Shown one piece after another: positions 1 to 10,368 of a stretch of DNA of 64,000 nucleotides. Both the position numbers and the translations under genes were made by a program. Under the pieces are notes generated by a model. The model ran no database searches. It was not told where the DNA came from and saw only the letters and a list, made by a program, of their open reading frames with translations. The stretch is from Phyto melanocephala (Eukaryota > Arthropoda > Insecta > Diptera > Rhinophoridae), in assembly GCA_941918925.1 (NCBI GenBank), contig OW799233.1, positions 120,182,333-120,246,332 on the forward strand. The letters run 5' to 3'. Every line of letters begins with the position of its first letter. The stretch's first letter is position 1.

Positions 1-78
1 CATTCATCAAATAAACATTTTTAGTTAAAAATCAAACTAATCTTTCAAACTAATAGGGGATGGAACTTGTCGGTTCAA

Positions 79-780
79 AAACAAATAATACCAAATTCGG
101 CCGTGCCAAATCTGATAATATTTCTTAATGTCGTGTGCATCGGTATAGCGACTACATCGTTAATGTTACATTTCATCTTTATATTTTATTTATTTATTTT
201 ATTTAGTGAAAATAAGGATTTTTCATTTTCATAGTTTACTGTATTTTACTGGATAAGACCTTTTGTTTAATACCAATATTGAAGGCGGTGACGTGGGTAC
301 GTTTCAATTACTATATTTAAACCATATTTAAATTTGCTGTACGCCATTTTAAAGTGTCAACTATAATGGATTTTAATTTTGGTTAGAATTATAATAGATT
401 TTTATATTATGTTTGTTAAGTACTTTTCTCTAATTCACATATCGATCTTCTCTATTCTCCAGAAGCTCTAAAAATCGATTTTCATTTGGAAATTTAAAAC
501 AAGCAAAAATATCGAAACAATTGTATTTTCGAGTTTATGTTTTAGTTAGTTTGAAACTGACTTGTCAGTTTTTCTCAGCAATACTATTCGAGACTACGCC
601 TTGTATTTGAGTGTACTTATCGTGTCCAAAAATTTATAAGAAGCTTAAGAAGCTTGATATAAAAAATATATTTTTTTAATCATTTTTGCTTAAAACTTTA
701 CCGATTAGTGATCGATTTGTCCAACATTTTTTATAAATAGCCCCAAAGACATGTATAAAAATTATTTGGTGGCTCATCGC
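79..780 (+). repeat. Degenerate HINE-like dispersed repeat (5' part)
   Basis: The start carries a decayed form of the family 5' signature, with an imperfect palindrome ATTCGGCCGTGCCAAAT. The interior shares phrases with the copy at 25.3 kb: the 'tttactgtattttactgg' stretch, the 'cgccattttaaagtg' stretch and the 'aaactttaccgattag' stretch. No 3' hairpin or GACG/GACA microsatellite is visible, so the copy is 3'-truncated and the end given is approximate. It is non-coding. Confidence 0.5.
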
Positions 781-1474
781 ATTTGACCAATACTAACTAA
801 AGTGAAATATAAGTTTTGAAAGCACTACTATAGCAAAAATAACGGCAATGTCCACCAAGATACCACAAAACATAGCAAGGATTTGACCATTGTGCACTCA
901 TAAAAAACTAATGTAACATTCATTTTAGATAAAACAATTTCTTACATTTCAATATGTATTATTGATGCAAAAATGTTGTTTGTTGCTTTGTTGTAGTTAA
1001 GTTTTAAATAGGCTTTTAATTGTGTTTGCTGCAAAAAAACAATCATTTTATTTACAATTCTAGTTAAAAATTAATATTTATCCGAACTTTATATTTCAAA
1101 CACATGACACGGTGTTTATTATATTCAGAAATTTATTGATCGATGTCTATTACCTAGATAGACTTATAAATGAAAAATAAAAAATACGTCTTTGCTATCA
1201 ATATAGAAAGCAATGGAAAGGATATATACAGCATAACAAAAATGTATTAAGAATAGAAAAGATTATAAACATTTAGAAAAATATCAGTTGATATGACAAG
1301 AAAGACAAATTTGTGATTAAATGATACGAATAGTAGTTTTAAATAATAATAAATAATAAAAAATAATGATAAATAATGAGTATACCGATAAAGATTGCTG
1401 ATGATGAAATCGTACCTAGTTTCGAAAATGCGTTCCACTCGGCTAAAATCGAAATAGTTTTTAAAATATTCTTA
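781..1474. other. AT-rich interval, nothing recognised
   Basis: No coding potential, RNA gene or known repeat could be supported. Short A/T runs and AATAATA-type simple sequence occur near 1340-1380. Confidence 0.5.
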
Positions 1475-1693
1475 GGGCCATTATTACAACATGCCTTTAG
1501 TTAAAGGTAGGATCTTTTGTGCCCGATAAATAGCTTAGCATTATTACAACTTCCATTTTTTATTGTAATTATTTTTAACGATAATAATATTTAAAAGATA
1601 AAATAATAACAAATAAGAGCTTTATAATGCAAAGCCATTTATCGGTTCGACAAAATCCTGCCTTTAACTAACGGCAAGTTGTAATAATGGCCC
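1475..1693. mobile_element. PIF/Harbinger-type MITE (family A, short copy)
   Basis: This 219-bp element consists almost entirely of two long imperfect terminal inverted repeats of about 75 bp. They begin GGGCCATTATTACAAC and end in its reverse complement. It is flanked by TTA on both sides (1472-1474 and 1694-1696), a 3-bp TWA target duplication. GGG/CCC termini with a TWA duplication are the hallmark of PIF/Harbinger MITEs; the assignment follows from that knowledge. A second copy, broken by insertions, lies at 40664-42834. Confidence 0.75.
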
Positions 1694-1696
1694 TTA

Positions 1697-2296
1697 AAAT
1701 TATAATTTAATTTAATTTGGGGAATATTGTAGGAAGTTTAATAATAGGACAAATGAACTTGATAGACATATTTACAATTAATTTTTTTTTCTGTGTAAGG
1801 AAAGTTATTTTGTTTTAATAAGCTTTCTTTTCTATGATTTTAAGCAACGCAATTGTATTACAAAGTATTTCTGGCCGAAATATAGTTTTTTTACAGCTGA
1901 CTTTAGAGTTTCTAATTGCTAAACTTCAGGTCATTTCCGTCTTAAAGAGTTAAAAAAATATTTCCTTAATAAAGATATTAAAAAATGGTTTAAATTGAAC
2001 AACAACTCAAACAAAGGAAATTAATTTTAAATTAATAAATCAGAACTTAAACAAGTTTAATGTAGAACAAACAATTTTATAACTACAAAACTTTTAACAA
2101 TATTGGCTTTAGATTATGCAAATGCTTCTAAATATGTATTTTTAAATATTACATTTAAACTTTTTTTATATTATTTTTAATTGAATTAAATTTGGCCTAT
2201 AAGTTTAATGCTATAATAACAGAATATCTAGGAAAAGTTATTTGTACGATACTAGCTGAGTGGAATGCATCTCGAAACCAGCTTCGTTTTTGTATT
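1697..2296. other. AT-rich interval, nothing recognised
   Basis: Only short A/T-rich words are present. No supported gene or repeat boundary was seen. Confidence 0.5.
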
Positions 2297-2580
2297 TTAA
2301 AAATGGTTCAGGTTCTTGTGATGAAGGTCTTTCTCTAAGTCAACCGATGTTTTACTTACTAAGAAAGACCAAAACTTCTCGGACATGTTTGCTGATTCCC
2401 TAACGGCAGCTCCTGCCTTTATGGCAGGCAAATTGAAAATTTCTGCTGATTTGCAAAAGGGCATAATACTTATGAAAGCTTTAAAATCGAAGTCATAAAT
2501 TAAGGGATTCGAACCCACTTATAATTTGTATCTTAGTAGGTAAGCACTCTTTTTATCAGAACTACAAATTTTGTGTGTAA
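2297..2580 (-). repeat. Candidate tRNA-derived SINE
   Basis: Read on the minus strand, positions 2515-2505 give GGTTCGAATCC, an exact RNA polymerase III B box. It is preceded at 2560-2520 by a tRNA-like stretch that includes GCTTACCTACTAAG, resembling an anticodon arm. A non-tRNA body of about 200 bp follows. The A box is degenerate and no clean cloverleaf or target duplication was found, so this is neither an intact tRNA gene nor a proven SINE. The body is open for 73 codons on the minus strand, but that peptide resembles nothing I recognise. The boundaries are approximate. Confidence 0.4.
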
Positions 2581-3013
2581 ATATCAACTATTTAACTCAG
2601 TATATTATTGAAAAGCCAAATATAGAACTATTTATCCTAATTGATTTCATGTCTTTCATATATTATTGAATTAGTACGAAATTTACCAACACCTATTTTT
2701 CCTTTATTATTTTCCACGTAACTAAAAGCAAATAAAAAACCAAGTTGTGCTCCAATCGACCGCTGATACAAAGTTCTCTTTATTAAGTCATTAACAAGTT
2801 TGTGTCTTAAGTCTTTTGATTCGAATCTTATTTCCCCAGCAAAAAAATCTTTGCCCCAAAAGTATGCTTGCAGGGGTTCAACTTGTGACGAAGTGATTAA
2901 GTTTAAACGAAAACACTAATAATTTAACATTAGCGTGTCATTGGAGATCATGTGTTTACATGAATATATTAATTAACTGTATCCTATTTTAACAAGTGCA
3001 CAGAAATCATGCG

Positions 3014-3610
3014 ATTTAAATAACCGGATTCGATTTTAATTAAAAATAAAAAACCGTTTATTCTTTTCTGTTACGACAAAAATTATCTTTATTTAAAAAC
3101 ACTTGACTTAAACACTTAATGGGGAAACTAAGACTGACTCTTACAATTCTATCTTTCTTGTTTATACTGTTATTATTTTTATTATCCATTGTATTAGCAT
3201 AATTTTGATTGGTTAAAATTATTAAAGTTAATAAATTGCCAACTTGCAGTTTATTGATTTGTAATTCTTTGTTTAATTTATTTGTCGAAAACAATTCTTA
3301 CGAAAAATGTCTGGAATTAAATGAAATCTTATTGGAGCGGAAGCGCATTATTGTTAAATTTGCTGATACAATAGATTTACATATAATTTATTAAACAAAT
3401 TATTATTTTAATTTTGGCTGTTGCAATTCTTGGAATTGCGACCGAAAAATAGGTCTGATTTATAAATTTTGTTTTAATTTCTTTAAACAAACAGGAAATG
3501 AGTTTTACATTACTTTTCATTACTTATTTATATTTTGTATTTTATTTAAAAAATCATCTATAGGGTCATTTCGTATATATGTGTGTATAGAGGGATTTGT
3601 ATATGTAACT
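3014..3610 (-). repeat. 3' LTR (left copy)
   Basis: This is a 597-bp direct repeat of 9772-10368. In element sense it begins AGTTACATATAC and ends GGTTATTTAAAT. It contains the last 91 bp of the env frame and a polyadenylation signal. Small open frames within it occur identically in both LTRs and are not considered genes. Confidence 0.95.
3057..3062 (-). promoter_or_regulatory. Polyadenylation signal AATAAA in the 3' LTR
   Basis: AATAAA on the minus strand, 44 bp before the end of the 3' LTR. This is a sensible place to end the element's transcript in a short R/U5 region. The match is exact but AATAAA is common in AT-rich DNA. Confidence 0.5.
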
Positions 3611-5025
3611 TCTCCCTCCTTTAGATTAGAATTCTCCTGAATTCTTTTATTTAATATTATTTTAATATTTTTATGTTTTATTACAATTATTAAAATTAAA
3701 GTAAGTATTACAAATATAATGACAATATTACATCCGTATGTTAACTTAGTGTGGTATTTTAATACATTAATATTCTTTACATTATTTTTATGTTCAATTT
3801 CTATTTCTTGAAATGATAGTTTGTTTGTAAAATTTCTAATTGTGTTAATGTTTTCTATAATTTGTGTTTCTTTTATGTTTTCCACAATATTTGAAAAGTA
3901 ATAGTCTTTAATTCTTATTGAACAATTATTAAAATTTATTAAGTAATTTCCATTTAGAGTAATATTTTCCAAATTACAGTTTTGTATGATACTTATGTTT
4001 ATTGAATTTTTTATTATAACTGTGTCTATATCTAATTGAATTATTTCTAAGTCTCTGTTTTTTACTAGTTGACAATCATTTTTTATTATACAATGGTTAC
4101 TTAATTTTAAATCTTTCAAATGTCTGTTTTCCTCAAATATGTAACTTTTATTTTCATGTTCCAAAATTTGTTCCATCTTATAATCTATTTCTTGGTTGTG
4201 TTCATTGGGTAGTGTTACAATAAATCTTAATCTAGCTGTAATAAATGTTTTAGGTATTTTTATAGCGAAAATTAGACATGAATTGTTATAGAATGCTGTT
4301 CCCATTTGAATATATTTTAATTTATTATAATCAATTTTATATTTGTTAATTTCATTGTAAGTTAAAATACTTGGATGAGCAATTCCCTGTTTTGCGGATA
4401 TCACGTTATCCTGTAGGTGCTCTATTTTACTTTTAATTAATTTTATATTTGTTAATTGTTCCAAATACCTTGTTCTATCGTATTCTTCCTCTAATCTTTT
4501 GTTTATGGAATTCAATTCTTCCTCTATTAATTTCCTATCATTCTTAACAATCATTTTCAGATGGTTTAAAGTAATATTAAAATAATCATTAATTATTATT
4601 TGTTGATTGTTATTTTCCTTAATTTCATTAATATCGAATAAATGTTTTTGAATATTTTGCCTGTCTTCATCATCCATTGTTCCAAATAAAAATTTTGATA
4701 CACTGCCTATTCCATTAATTGGTCCGCGTCTTTATCTATTTTGCTGAGGTACTAGTGTCGTGAATTTACTTCTAGCATCTGACAATTCCAGTTGAAGTAT
4801 TTCCCTATTTTCCGTTCGCATTAAAATAACATTCTCCGTCATTTGGTCCAAGATGTATTCTATGTCGCGTAAATTTACTATGTGTAATATTGTGTCCGAG
4901 TCCTTGACTATTTCCTGATTCCTCATAAAAATTTCAATGTATCCGTTTTTCTCCGTTAGCATTCTAGTTGTCATTAGGCCCGTGATCAGTGGAAACCATG
5001 TTAGTATCGTTAATATTGTCAACAT
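3520..5025 (-). pseudogene. env: env-like gene with one in-frame stop
   Basis: Envelope glycoprotein of an errantivirus, a membrane fusion protein displayed on the particle or cell surface. The frame opens at 5025 and overlaps the end of gag-pol by 62 bp in another phase. The first 97 codons start with a hydrophobic signal peptide (MLTILTILTWFPLITGL) and end at a TAA at 4732-4734. Reading continues in the same phase for 18 codons and then 385 codons from the methionine at 4677 to the stop at 3520. Basic residues flank the stop, and the following Gly-rich stretch looks like the region after a furin site. The second part has many N-glycosylation sequons, a coiled-coil-like segment (about residues 45-90) and a transmembrane segment near residues 314-335. 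The total of about 500 codons is normal for the family. As it stands, the full protein could be made only by stop read-through. Confidence 0.85.
3611..3622 (-). promoter_or_regulatory. Polypurine tract
   Basis: AAAGGAGGGAGA on the minus strand directly abuts the start of the 3' LTR. It is the expected primer for plus-strand DNA synthesis. Confidence 0.9.
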
Positions 5026-8000
5026 CTGAAAATTTTAATGGTCGTTTAATGTTACATGAGTGAATATTTTCCAGTTTTAATTTCCTATATTTCGGTTGTT
5101 CTTTATGTCTAACAGCTTTGTAATTTTTTACAAAACCTTCCTGTCTTATTTCCCTGTACTCTTCTCTTTTCAAATTAAGTTTGTCAATATTCTTTCTTTT
5201 ACCTTCTTCTAGATTATTTTTAATTCTCTCTAGGTCTACCCGCCCATCTTGTACGTCGTTTGGTGAACTTTTTATACCTGAATGATACCTATCGTTGTAG
5301 TTTCTAATGCTTCGTTGAATTATCTGTTGTATGGATAACCCTTTGTTAACTTGATATAGGACTCTGAATTTCTCTGCAATAGTGTTATGTAGTCTTTCTA
5401 TATCTGCGTTACCTGTATGACTATTGGGTTTGGTTATGTGTAACTCGATGCCTTGCTCTGTTAAAAATTCTTTTATCCTAAGTGTATTAAACTCATTATC
5501 TGCTATTATTTTAGTCGGTTTTCCATATTTAGAGATGTGCTCCTCTAGTTTCTCTATCAAGGTTAGTTGATTTCTGTCAGGCAACGAATATGCTGTTGCA
5601 AATTTAGAAAACTTATCTATGGTTGTTAAGAAATAAAACCTTTTTATTATATATGTGTCAATGTGTATAATTTGGTTTTTATCTGAAGGTGTTTCTGTGT
5701 TATGAAATTTATTTTTAATAGGATTTCTGTCATACTTTACTTGTTGACAGATTTCGCACTGATTAATTATTATCTGAATTAGTTCCAGGAGCTTTGGAAA
5801 ATATATCTTATATTTAATTTTGTTATATGTTTCAAGTATGCCGGAGTGCAGACTTTCTCTTACGTGATAGAGTGAAATTTGTCTAACTGCTTCCACTTCA
5901 GTCTCTATATCCTGTGCTCGCATTGTGCATTTAATAAAATTAATTTGTTCATCATTTGAAAATAATTCCATTAGTTTTTCCTGAACTATATTATAACTGT
6001 GATCTGATAACTCTGAATATATTCCTACTTTTCCTTTGGTAATATATCTCCTAAATATTTCTCCCATTTGACCGAAGTCACCTTCCGCAATAAAAATTAT
6101 TCTCTTCCCATGTAGTTCTTTAAATTCTTCTATTTTATTGTTCGTTAGTATTATTTGTGTTTTATATTTATTAACTATTTCTTCTTTTATGAAGAAGTGA
6201 TCTAAAAGATTTTCATCGGCAGAGTGAATTGTTATCATTGATATGTTATCCTCCTCGATATTGTGTATTGAATTTAAATTAGATTCAGTATCCTTCCAAT
6301 TATTTTCGTCCTTCTCATTTTCAAGTCTACTTAGAAAATCTGCTACTCTATTTTCTTTTCCTTTGATATACTCGATTTCATAGTCGTATTCCCCCAATTT
6401 CAGTAGCCATCTTTGATGTCTTGGGGACATATCCTTTCCTCTGTATTTTGAATGCAAGAATTTAATTGGTTGGTGGTCAGTTAAAATTTTAAAATGTCTA
6501 CCGTAAACATATGGTCTAAGATAGTTGACACTCCATACTATTGCCAGAAATTCTTTATCAGTCGCGGAATAATTTTTCTCATGGTTATTTAAGGTTCTGG
6601 AAACAAAACAAACTGGGTGTCCTTCCTGTGAAAGAACAGCTCCAATCGCGTAATTTGACGCATCAGTGGTTAGTGTAAACTGCTTTTCAAAATTTGGATA
6701 TCTTAATATAGGATGGGAGCTTATTAATAATTTTAGTTTTTCAAAAGCTTCAATGTATGTGGGGTCTTTTGTATTGATTTTGGCGCCTTTCTTCAAATAT
6801 TTTGTCATTGGTTGTGCCACTTTGGCATAGTCCTTCACAAACTTCCTATAGTAGCCCGTTAGTCCCAAAAAACTTTTTATTTGCTTTGCTGTCTTTGGTA
6901 TTTCTAATTCTTGAATAACCTTTATTTTATTTGGGTTTGGCTTCAACCCTTCCTTAGTTAGAATATGTCCTAAAAACTCTGTTTCTTTCCTCATAAAGTT
7001 ACACTTATCTATTTGTATTTTCAAATTCGCTGCCTCTAGTACCTTGAAAATGTCCGTTATTGCCTTTACATGTTCTTTCAGGGACGTACTGAATATCAAT
7101 ATGTCGTCTAGATACACTACGCAGGTCTTGTTAATAAATTCTCTTAGTGTCTCGTTCATAAGTCTTTGGAATGTCGCTGGGGCATTTTTCAACCCAAATG
7201 GCATTCTCATGAATTCATACAGTCCATGTGGTGTAACAAAAGCCGTGTTCTCCCTATCTTTTTCCCTAATCAAAATTTGGTGGTATCCCTTAGCTAAATC
7301 TATTGTCGTAAAATATTGTGCCCGTCCGAGTTTGTCCAGGATTGAGTCTATATTTGGTAATGGAAATTTGTCGTCAATTGTTATCTCGTTCAATTTCCTA
7401 TAGTCTACCACTAGTCTATATTTCCTTTCACCAGAATTGTCAATCTTTTTCGGTACTATTATTAAGGGACTTGCGTAACGTGAACAGCTTTTTCTGATTA
7501 TTCCCTGTTCCTCCATTTCTTTAACTTGTCGCCTAACTTCCGTCTCATGCTGGGGAGGGTATCTGTATAATTTAGAATTTATCTGTTCGTCAGTCGTTGT
7601 CCTGATTTCGTGGTGTATGTTCATTGTACTGGTCAACTTGTCGCCTTCCTTGAAGAATAGTTTATTAAATCTGTTCAGAATTTTCCTTACTTCTGTGTAT
7701 TCTCCTTTATTCAAATGATCTAACTTTAGTCTATCTAAATCAAAATTGGTAGCTTCAAGAGCGTAAATTTGGCCAAAATTGTCAGGATTATTAAGAAATT
7801 TACTTTCTTTTTGGTTCAGAATTATCCTTCCGTCCTCTACATTTATATGTGCATTAAGAAATGTTAAAATGTCGATACCTACTATAAATTCATACTTCCT
7901 TCCCGTTAATGGTGCTGCCTTCCATCTTACTCTAGCGTTATTTGGCAAATTAAATTCTTCCGGTGCTATTGTACATACTTCATAATTTATTATATCTTTA

Positions 8001-9394
8001 TTAGTGATTGTGCTAAATAATATCGGGTTTTTTAATTTTTCCTTTGGAAAATCTTTTATCTCACTATTAATTAAACTAAAACTAGCTCCTGTATCTATTA
8101 GTGCACTATAAATTTTATTATTAATATTCAATTTTATTTTTGGTAGCCATTCCGAGGACCCTTCATAAAAAAAAACGCAATTATTTACTTCCTCTCTCAT
8201 ATTATTATTCGCGGGAATTCCCTCCTGGCTTTGCCTACCCGAGATTAAGCGATTTTGGCCAATCTGCGGATTAGGGTGTCCTGCCAATTGAGGTCTATTC
8301 ATATTCAAATCAATATTATCGATTTCCATAGGTTCGACCGGACCCTGCCTATACTGGTTTTGGCGATATTGGCCCGAATCCCGTCTAGGGTTCTCTGTCT
8401 GTGGTCTATGGAAATTTCCTGAATTTGTAAATTTATTAAAATTATTCGGGCCTTTAAAGCGTCCTGAATTAAAAGACTGATAATTATTATTGTATCTGTT
8501 TCTATCGTTATTATTATTGTTATTATAGTTAGTATTGAAATTGCCTTGTACTCTATTCAGATTTCTATTATAATTCATGTTTACATTGTTAAATTTATTA
8601 GTTTTAAATTTTCTGTATTCAGGTCGAATACAAGTGTCCTCAAATCTTCTTTTCGTTAATAATTTTAATATATCATTTATATTTCTTTCTTCATATATCT
8701 TTTCAAATAATGTACCTTGTGTCATTTCTTTAATAGTGTTAACTAACAAACTGTCTATGTTTGATAAATTAATATAATGGTCATCTTTATAATAAATTAT
8801 TAGTTCGTCCGATTTGTATTTTATGTTTTGGATTTCAATAATTAACTCACTTACATTATTTACTTTTAAGTTGGCGATCATCTTGTACAGCTGGTGTGGC
8901 TCCACGCTGGGACGATATCTTAGCTTTAGGGTTTCTTTTATCAGCTCCCAGTTGTCTGGCGTGGGGAATTTTATTACTACATCCTTTGCTAGTCCTTGTA
9001 TTATTTTATAAAATATTGTTCTAACTGCTTCCTTTCGTATGTTTTCATCTGGTATAGTTGACAATAGATATTCTGTACTACTGAAGAAACTGTTGATTGT
9101 TACCTCTCCCGTTCCGGTGAATGTGGGTAAGTGATTCACTGTTTTTAAAATATTTTCCCTGTAGCTGTTATCTTGGTTTTGTACTGCATGTTGCGCTTGT
9201 TGTTGTTGCTGCAAATTCAATTGTTGCAGTTCCAGATACGCCGTCCTTAGCCGCTCTAACTGTTGGTCTTTTCTAACCAATTCCTCCGCTAGGCTGATCT
9301 GATTTTGAGCCTGTTCCTCCATTAGTCTGTGTTGGTCAAAGGTTTTTTGTCTTTTAGAAAGATTCAACGAAGGATTGTGGTATCCAATTGGCAT
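4964..9394 (-). CDS. gag-pol: Gag-Pol polyprotein, single frame (gag, protease, RT, RNase H, integrase)
   Basis: A 1476-codon open frame encodes the capsid and all enzymes of retrotransposition. Residues 1-400 are Gag: a Q-rich coiled-coil start, a capsid-like region (about 85-255) and an Asn/Arg-rich tail (about 260-350) with no CCHC zinc knuckle, as is usual in errantiviruses. The aspartic protease motif is ALIDTGAS (D about 434). Reverse transcriptase covers about 600-790, with LPNID, FTTIDLAKGYHQI and the catalytic YLDD (about 761-764). RNase H follows, with TTDASNYAIG (D about 911) and DKEFLAIVW. Integrase has an H-H-C-C finger (about 1177-1216) and D, D, E at about 1246, 1299 and 1333 (HIDT, IIADNE, GNADIERLH). 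No stop or frameshift is present, so the product could be active. Most relatives separate gag and pol by a -1 frameshift; here they are fused. The first ATG, 3' of the leader repeats, is taken as the start. Confidence 0.93.
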   Translation of the reverse strand: MPIGYHNPSLNLSKRQKTFDQHRLMEEQAQNQISLAEELVRKDQQLERLRTAYLELQQLNLQQQQQAQHAVQNQDNSYRENILKTVNHLPTFTGTGEVTINSFFSSTEYLLSTIPDENIRKEAVRTIFYKIIQGLAKDVVIKFPTPDNWELIKETLKLRYRPSVEPHQLYKMIANLKVNNVSELIIEIQNIKYKSDELIIYYKDDHYINLSNIDSLLVNTIKEMTQGTLFEKIYEERNINDILKLLTKRRFEDTCIRPEYRKFKTNKFNNVNMNYNRNLNRVQGNFNTNYNNNNNNDRNRYNNNYQSFNSGRFKGPNNFNKFTNSGNFHRPQTENPRRDSGQYRQNQYRQGPVEPMEIDNIDLNMNRPQLAGHPNPQIGQNRLISGRQSQEGIPANNNMREEVNNCVFFYEGSSEWLPKIKLNINNKIYSALIDTGASFSLINSEIKDFPKEKLKNPILFSTITNKDIINYEVCTIAPEEFNLPNNARVRWKAAPLTGRKYEFIVGIDILTFLNAHINVEDGRIILNQKESKFLNNPDNFGQIYALEATNFDLDRLKLDHLNKGEYTEVRKILNRFNKLFFKEGDKLTSTMNIHHEIRTTTDEQINSKLYRYPPQHETEVRRQVKEMEEQGIIRKSCSRYASPLIIVPKKIDNSGERKYRLVVDYRKLNEITIDDKFPLPNIDSILDKLGRAQYFTTIDLAKGYHQILIREKDRENTAFVTPHGLYEFMRMPFGLKNAPATFQRLMNETLREFINKTCVVYLDDILIFSTSLKEHVKAITDIFKVLEAANLKIQIDKCNFMRKETEFLGHILTKEGLKPNPNKIKVIQELEIPKTAKQIKSFLGLTGYYRKFVKDYAKVAQPMTKYLKKGAKINTKDPTYIEAFEKLKLLISSHPILRYPNFEKQFTLTTDASNYAIGAVLSQEGHPVCFVSRTLNNHEKNYSATDKEFLAIVWSVNYLRPYVYGRHFKILTDHQPIKFLHSKYRGKDMSPRHQRWLLKLGEYDYEIEYIKGKENRVADFLSRLENEKDENNWKDTESNLNSIHNIEEDNISMITIHSADENLLDHFFIKEEIVNKYKTQIILTNNKIEEFKELHGKRIIFIAEGDFGQMGEIFRRYITKGKVGIYSELSDHSYNIVQEKLMELFSNDEQINFIKCTMRAQDIETEVEAVRQISLYHVRESLHSGILETYNKIKYKIYFPKLLELIQIIINQCEICQQVKYDRNPIKNKFHNTETPSDKNQIIHIDTYIIKRFYFLTTIDKFSKFATAYSLPDRNQLTLIEKLEEHISKYGKPTKIIADNEFNTLRIKEFLTEQGIELHITKPNSHTGNADIERLHNTIAEKFRVLYQVNKGLSIQQIIQRSIRNYNDRYHSGIKSSPNDVQDGRVDLERIKNNLEEGKRKNIDKLNLKREEYREIRQEGFVKNYKAVRHKEQPKYRKLKLENIHSCNIKRPLKFSDVDNINDTNMVSTDHGPNDN
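5026..5036 (-). promoter_or_regulatory. Candidate env splice acceptor
   Basis: On the minus strand the bases just before the env ATG read TAAAATTTTCAG, a good 3' splice site whose AG directly abuts the start codon. Errantivirus env is known to be expressed from a spliced subgenomic RNA. A stop codon in env phase (TAA) lies within this motif, so the frame does not extend upstream in genomic RNA. The donor site was not identified. Confidence 0.6.
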
Positions 9395-9398
9395 TAAT

Positions 9399-9720
9399 GT
9401 TCACTACACAATTTTATAGCGGTGTTAGTTTTTTTTTTCTTTTTTTTTTTTTTTTTTTTTTTCTTCACTGCGCTACTTTTAATTTCTATAGTGGTGTAAA
9501 AAAAATTTTTTTTTTTTTTTTCACTGCACTATTTTTTTTTTTTTTTTTTTTTATTTTATAGTGGCGTTCAATGTTTTTTTAAATTGTTCACTGCACTATT
9601 TTTATTTTTATAGTGGCGTTCAATGTTTTTTAAATTGTTCACTGCACTATTTTTATTTTTATAGTGGTGTTCAATGTTTTTTAAATTGTTCACTGCACTA
9701 TTTTTATTTTTATTTTAGGT
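9399..9720 (-). repeat. Leader tandem repeats of the retrotransposon (about 51-52 bp period)
   Basis: Six units of a shared core lie between the primer site and the gag start. The forward core is TTCACTGCACTA, a T-rich run, then ATAGTGGYGTTCAATG. The last three are nearly identical (gtggcg/gtggtg at 9561, 9613 and 9664, spacing 52 and 51). The first three are diverged and carry long poly-T runs. CACTA and TAGTG form a small inverted repeat within each unit. The position matches that of the Su(Hw)-site insulator in gypsy, but the Su(Hw) consensus is not evident. Confidence 0.8.
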
Positions 9721-9754
9721 TTGTTTCACTGGATCCTTTTTATAACGAGAAAGG

Positions 9755-9772
9755 ATCCTACCGACTGCGCCA
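9755..9772 (-). promoter_or_regulatory. Primer binding site for tRNA-Ser
   Basis: The forward sequence ATCCTACCGACTGCGCCA matches the 3' end of an insect serine tRNA, including the terminal CCA as I recall it. The minus strand therefore offers an 18-nt complement directly downstream of the 5' LTR, with one base of overlap. Serine-tRNA priming is known for 17.6 and 297, in contrast to lysine-tRNA priming in gypsy. Confidence 0.85.
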
Positions 9773-10368
9773 TTTAAATAACCGGATTCGATTTTAATTA
9801 AAAATAAAAAACCGTTTATTCTTTTCTGTTACGACAAAAATTATCTTTATTTAAAAACACTTGACTTAAACACTTAATGGGGAAACTAAGACTGACTCTT
9901 ACAATTCTATCTTTCTTGTTTATACTGTTATTATTTTTATTATCCATTGTATTAGCATAATTTTGATTGGTTAAAATTATTAAAGTTAATAAATTGCCAA
10001 CTTGCAGTTTATTGATTTGTAATTCTTTGTTTAATTTATTTGTCGAAAACAATTCTTACGAAAAATGTCTGGAATTAAATGAAATCTTATTGGAGCGGAA
10101 GCGCATTATTGTTAAATTTGCTGATAAAATAGATTTACATATAATTTATTAAACAAATTATTATTTTAATTTTGGCTGTTGCAATTCTTGGAATTGCGAC
10201 CGAAAAATAGGTCTGATTTATAAATTTTGTTTTAATTTCTTTAAACAAACAGGAAATGAGTTTTACATTACTTTTCATTACTTATTTATATTTTGTATTT
10301 TATTTAAAAAATCATCTATAGGGTCATTTCGTATATATGTGTGTATAGAGGGATTTGTATACGTAACT
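9772..10368 (-). repeat. 5' LTR (right copy)
   Basis: A 597-bp repeat offset by 6758 bp from the 3' LTR, differing from it at 10127 and 10362 only. As the upstream LTR it should carry the promoter; no TATA box stands out in the AT-rich sequence, so the transcription start is not called. Confidence 0.95.

Noticed and set aside
3058..3394. Open frames of 78 and 61 codons in the LTR, repeated in the other LTR
   Set aside because: They are short, overlap each other on opposite strands, and owe their duplication to the LTR.
7044..7403. 119-codon plus-strand frame
   Set aside because: Antisense shadow of the reverse transcriptase region of gag-pol.
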